Below, piece by piece: positions 61,780 to 64,000 of a DNA stretch of 64,000 bases. The first letter of the stretch is position 1. Every line of letters starts with the position of its first letter. This DNA is from CATOSP01 sp965205385 (GTDB lineage Bacteria > Chloroflexota > Dehalococcoidia > Lucifugimonadales > UBA3495). The stretch lies in assembly GCA_965205385.1 (NCBI GenBank), contig CBDBGS010000008.1:124001-188000 (forward strand), written 5' to 3'. A model generated the notes under the pieces. It was not told the DNA's origin, searched no databases, and saw only the letters and a list, made by a program, of their open reading frames with translations. The position numbers and the translations under genes were made by a program.

Positions 61780-62213
61780 CCACTCTCCGTATCCGGGTCG
61801 GCGACCACTGGTATTCAGTTGAAATCGGCGACTTGTCATATTCCCCCGTCGAGGTAACCGTAGAGGGTGAGACCTTCCACGTTGAGGTGGACGGCCTACC
61901 CCCCAGGCCTGCCGATGGCCCCCGCCCGCAACGCGGGCGTCCAACTGAACTCGTCCAGCCTCCGACCCGCCGCCCTGGTGCCGCCGCCGCCGACCCCTCC
62001 GACAGTAACTTGCGCAGCCCCATGGCGGGCCGCGTTATCGCCATCATGGTCCGTCCCGGAGACCAGGTGTCTGTAGGTGACGAGGTTTGCGTGGTGGAGG
62101 CTATGAAGATGGAACAGAGCATCCGGGCGGTGCGCAGCGGGGTGGTCAAGGCCATTCACGTCCAACCCATGGACTCAGTGAGCGCCAACGACCTGCTAAT
62201 CGAGCTAGAATAA
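61770..62213 (+). CDS. accB: Biotin carboxyl carrier protein / biotinyl domain protein
   Basis: A ~148-residue carrier. TTG 61770 overlaps the end of the carboxylase gene by 10 bp and gives LALTTLRIRVGDHWYSVEIG; a Pro/Arg-rich linker follows, then the biotinyl domain NLRSPMAGRVIAIMVRPGDQ, VSVGDEVCVVEAMKMEQSIR with the biotin-accepting Lys in EAMKM. The N-terminal part resembles the BT linker domain of acyl-CoA carboxylases, so propionyl-CoA type is possible. Upstream frames to 61710 overlap the carboxylase too far to be likely. Confidence 0.88.
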
Positions 62214-62273
62214 CTCCGCCATTCCGGTCACCCCAGGCCGATTGGCCCAACCAGATTCACGGAGTACAGAAGC

Positions 62274-62840
62274 ATGGATACAGTGAGCTTTACACGTATG
62301 GCTGATGGCACTGCCGAGGACTATGAGCTTCTGGCAAAAGCGGAGGACGAGTTGGCCGCCGGAGTTGCCGACAGGGTGTTGGAGCAACTTCGGGCCCTCA
62401 AGAGTTCCTTTGGCGGGTACAAGGTCGACCGGCTCGAACACTCCCTTCAGTGCGCCACCCGCGCCCGGCGGGACGGAGCCGACGATGAGACAATCGCCGC
62501 CGCCCTGCTCCACGACATTGGAGACCTCCTCGCCCCCCACAATCACAGTGAGATGGCCGCCGCGGTCCTGCGCCCCTACGTGTCGGAAAAGACCTACTGG
62601 ATTCTCAGGCAACATGGGCTTTTCCAAATGTATTACTATGCCCATCACACCGGCGGAGACCGCAACGTTCGGGACCGGTACCGCGACCACCCCTACTACG
62701 ACGCCACCGTCGAATTCTGCGAGAAGTGGGACCAGTCTTCCTTCGACCCGGAATACGAATCGGACCCGTTGGAGAGCTTCGAGCCTTTGGTGAGGCGTCT
62801 GTTCGCCAGGGAGCCCTTTAGTCTCCAGCCAGGCCGGTAA
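62274..62840 (+). CDS. HD-domain phosphohydrolase (PhnZ-like family)
   Basis: A 188-residue cytoplasmic metalloenzyme. Metal ligands: EHSLQCATRARRDGADDETI, AAALLHDIGDLLAPHNHSEM (HD pair), and the later His in RQHGLFQMYYYAHHTGG. This layout, with WILRQHGLFQ and DHPYYDATVEFCEKWDQSSF, is that of small HD oxygenase/hydrolase proteins related to PhnZ and MIOX-like enzymes. Activity is unknown. It may be co-transcribed with the acc genes. Confidence 0.8.
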   Translation: MDTVSFTRMADGTAEDYELLAKAEDELAAGVADRVLEQLRALKSSFGGYKVDRLEHSLQCATRARRDGADDETIAAALLHDIGDLLAPHNHSEMAAAVLRPYVSEKTYWILRQHGLFQMYYYAHHTGGDRNVRDRYRDHPYYDATVEFCEKWDQSSFDPEYESDPLESFEPLVRRLFAREPFSLQPGR

Positions 62841-62874
62841 GGAAGACGCACCTACGACCATTAGGAGGCCGGGA

Positions 62875-63096
62875 ATGTGCCGGAGCATCAGGTTATTGCG
62901 GACCTTGGACGAACAGCCAGACCAGGCCGAGGTCCGCGAAGCGGCCTTGCAATACGTGCGCAAGATCAGCGGCTACCGCAGCCCTTCCCGGGCCAACACG
63001 GAAGTCTTTGAAGCCGCAATCGATGAAATCGCGGAGGCTTCCCGGAAGCTGCTCGCTTCTTTGACCACCCGTTCCGCTGCCAAGTCCGAGTCGTAG
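62875..63096 (+). CDS. DUF2277 family protein
   Basis: A 73-residue protein that starts MCRSIRLLRTLDEQPDQAEV and continues EAALQYVRKISGYRSPSRAN and FEAAIDEIAEASRKLLASL, matching the DUF2277 pattern (MCR-I--L, AALQ-VRK-SG). Function is unknown. The family is widespread in Actinobacteria and Chloroflexota and possibly DNA-binding. The ATG has AGGAGG upstream. Confidence 0.85.
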   Translation: MCRSIRLLRTLDEQPDQAEVREAALQYVRKISGYRSPSRANTEVFEAAIDEIAEASRKLLASLTTRSAAKSES

Positions 63097-63155
63097 CCAA
63101 GTCTTCGGCACGGACCAACCCAACCACGTTCACACTTCCAACGGGGGTGACCTTT

Positions 63156-64000
63156 ATGACATCCGGTCCCGTGAACATATACGAATACGAAGCCCTGGCC
63201 CAACAACGCATCGGCAAAGGCGAGTACGATTTCATCGCCGGAGCTGCCACCGATGAGATCACCCTTCGCCGGACCCGTGCGGTATTGGACTCCATCATGC
63301 TCAAGCCCCGAATGATGGTGGACATCAGCAATCGGGACATGAGCACCACCGTTTTGGGTCAGGAGATCAGCTTTCCTGTATTGATGGACCCAGCGGGGAA
63401 CCATAGCGCGGCCCACCCCGATGCGGAGCTTGCAACTGCCCGCGCCGCTGGGGCGGCGGGCACGGTCATGGTCCTAAGCGCTCAATCCTCCCGCACCCTG
63501 GAAGACGTCGCCCAGGCAGCCACCGGGCCCATCTGGTTCCAACAGTATTTCTTTCGGGACCGAGGGTTGACCCTTGAGATGGCCGCTCGCGCCGAAGAAG
63601 CCGGGTTCTCCGCCCTCTGCCTCACCCTGGACGCCAAGGTCAGTCCGAAGCGGGAGAGGAATATCCGCAATGATTACCGGGGTCCAGGCTCGCCCAACTT
63701 TGCCAATTTGAACCTGGGAGACCCTTCCGAAAGCTTTGCGATAGACGGTCCCGCGGGTGTGCGGGACATCCGCGACCCGGCGTCCACCTGGCCCGACCTG
63801 GACTGGCTGGCGGCCAACACCCGCTTGCCCCTGGTCGTAAAGGGCATCATGCACGCCGAAGACGGCAGGCAGAGCGCCGAACACGGAGCCAAGGGCATCA
63901 TAGTATCCAACCACGGGGCGCGCTACCTGGATACTACTTTCGCGTCTATAGAGGTGTTGCCGGAGGTGGTGGACGCGGTCGCGGGCCAGGCCGAGGTTTA
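63156..64000 (+). CDS. FMN-dependent alpha-hydroxy-acid dehydrogenase/oxidase (partial)
   Basis: The N-terminal ~281 residues of a (S)-2-hydroxyacid oxidase-type TIM barrel. NIYEYEALAQQRIGKGEYDF and IAGAATDEITLRRTRAVLDS open the fold; VMVLSAQSSRTLEDVAQAAT and IWFQQYFFRDRGLTLEMAAR bind FMN; KGIMHAEDGRQSAEHGAKGI and IVSNHGARYLDTT carry the catalytic His region (usual HGGR is HGAR here). The ATG at 63156 is preceded by GGGGGTGA. The gene continues beyond 64000. Lactate, glycolate or a larger hydroxyacid could be the substrate. Confidence 0.88.
   Translation, partial: MTSGPVNIYEYEALAQQRIGKGEYDFIAGAATDEITLRRTRAVLDSIMLKPRMMVDISNRDMSTTVLGQEISFPVLMDPAGNHSAAHPDAELATARAAGAAGTVMVLSAQSSRTLEDVAQAATGPIWFQQYFFRDRGLTLEMAARAEEAGFSALCLTLDAKVSPKRERNIRNDYRGPGSPNFANLNLGDPSESFAIDGPAGVRDIRDPASTWPDLDWLAANTRLPLVVKGIMHAEDGRQSAEHGAKGIIVSNHGARYLDTTFASIEVLPEVVDAVAGQAEV

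Overview
The window looks like a Chloroflexota chromosome, probably Dehalococcoidia/SAR202-like. The basis is lipoproteins with short LAxC lipoboxes and Pro/Thr-rich linkers, an LLM flavin oxidoreductase, DUF2277 and PhnZ-like HD proteins, a compact ybeY-dnaX-ybaB-recR-recO-acc cluster and a heavy IS630 load. The lineage is an inference; no rRNA is present. TGA is used as a normal stop in core and cas genes.

Layout. (1) 1-5.7 kb is core: the end of a dppB-like permease gene, dppC, an endonuclease III homologue, argC and tRNA-Glu(UUC) with an IS630 element 3 bp beyond its CCA end, then an arylsulfotransferase-like gene. (2) 5.7-56.1 kb is accessory. It is bracketed by a 73-bp perfect direct repeat (5708-5780 and 56030-56102) that carries the apparent promoter of the ybeY operon, so the whole ~50 kb can be read as an island inserted at that promoter. 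(3) 56.2-64 kb is core again: ybeY, dnaX, ybaB, recR, recO, biotin carboxylase, biotin carrier protein, HD hydrolase, DUF2277 and an FMN 2-hydroxyacid dehydrogenase that runs off the end.

Inside the island from left to right: a decayed leftward prophage-like block (protease, unknown genes, tail tube, GH99-like glycosidase; 5.8-12 kb) cut by MITEs; a DEDDh exonuclease; a complete type I-E CRISPR-Cas locus (cas3, a ~33-repeat array 1, then cas2-cas1-cas6e-cas5e-cas7e-cse2-cas8e read leftward) and a short divergent array 2 with the same repeat. The last repeat of array 2 is split: its first 11 bp lie at 24985-24995 and its last 23 bp at 52333-52355. Between them is a ~27.3-kb element with ~20-bp imperfect inverted arms at its two ends and a large serine recombinase gene ending exactly at the right junction. 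This reads as a serine-integrase element that used a CRISPR repeat as attB. Its recombinase now has three in-frame stops. The element is full of IS5, IS481, IS701, IS3, IS630 and IS1182-like copies, mostly dead, plus a large broken unknown gene, an intact LLM oxidoreductase and broken lipoprotein genes. Right of it (52.4-55.4 kb) is a nest of MITEs and IS630 elements that all abut at TA/CTAG.

How it fits together: the cas genes look intact and could form Cascade, Cas3 and the Cas1-Cas2 integrase, with the adjacent DEDDh nuclease a candidate prespacer trimmer. Most of the mobile cargo is decaying.
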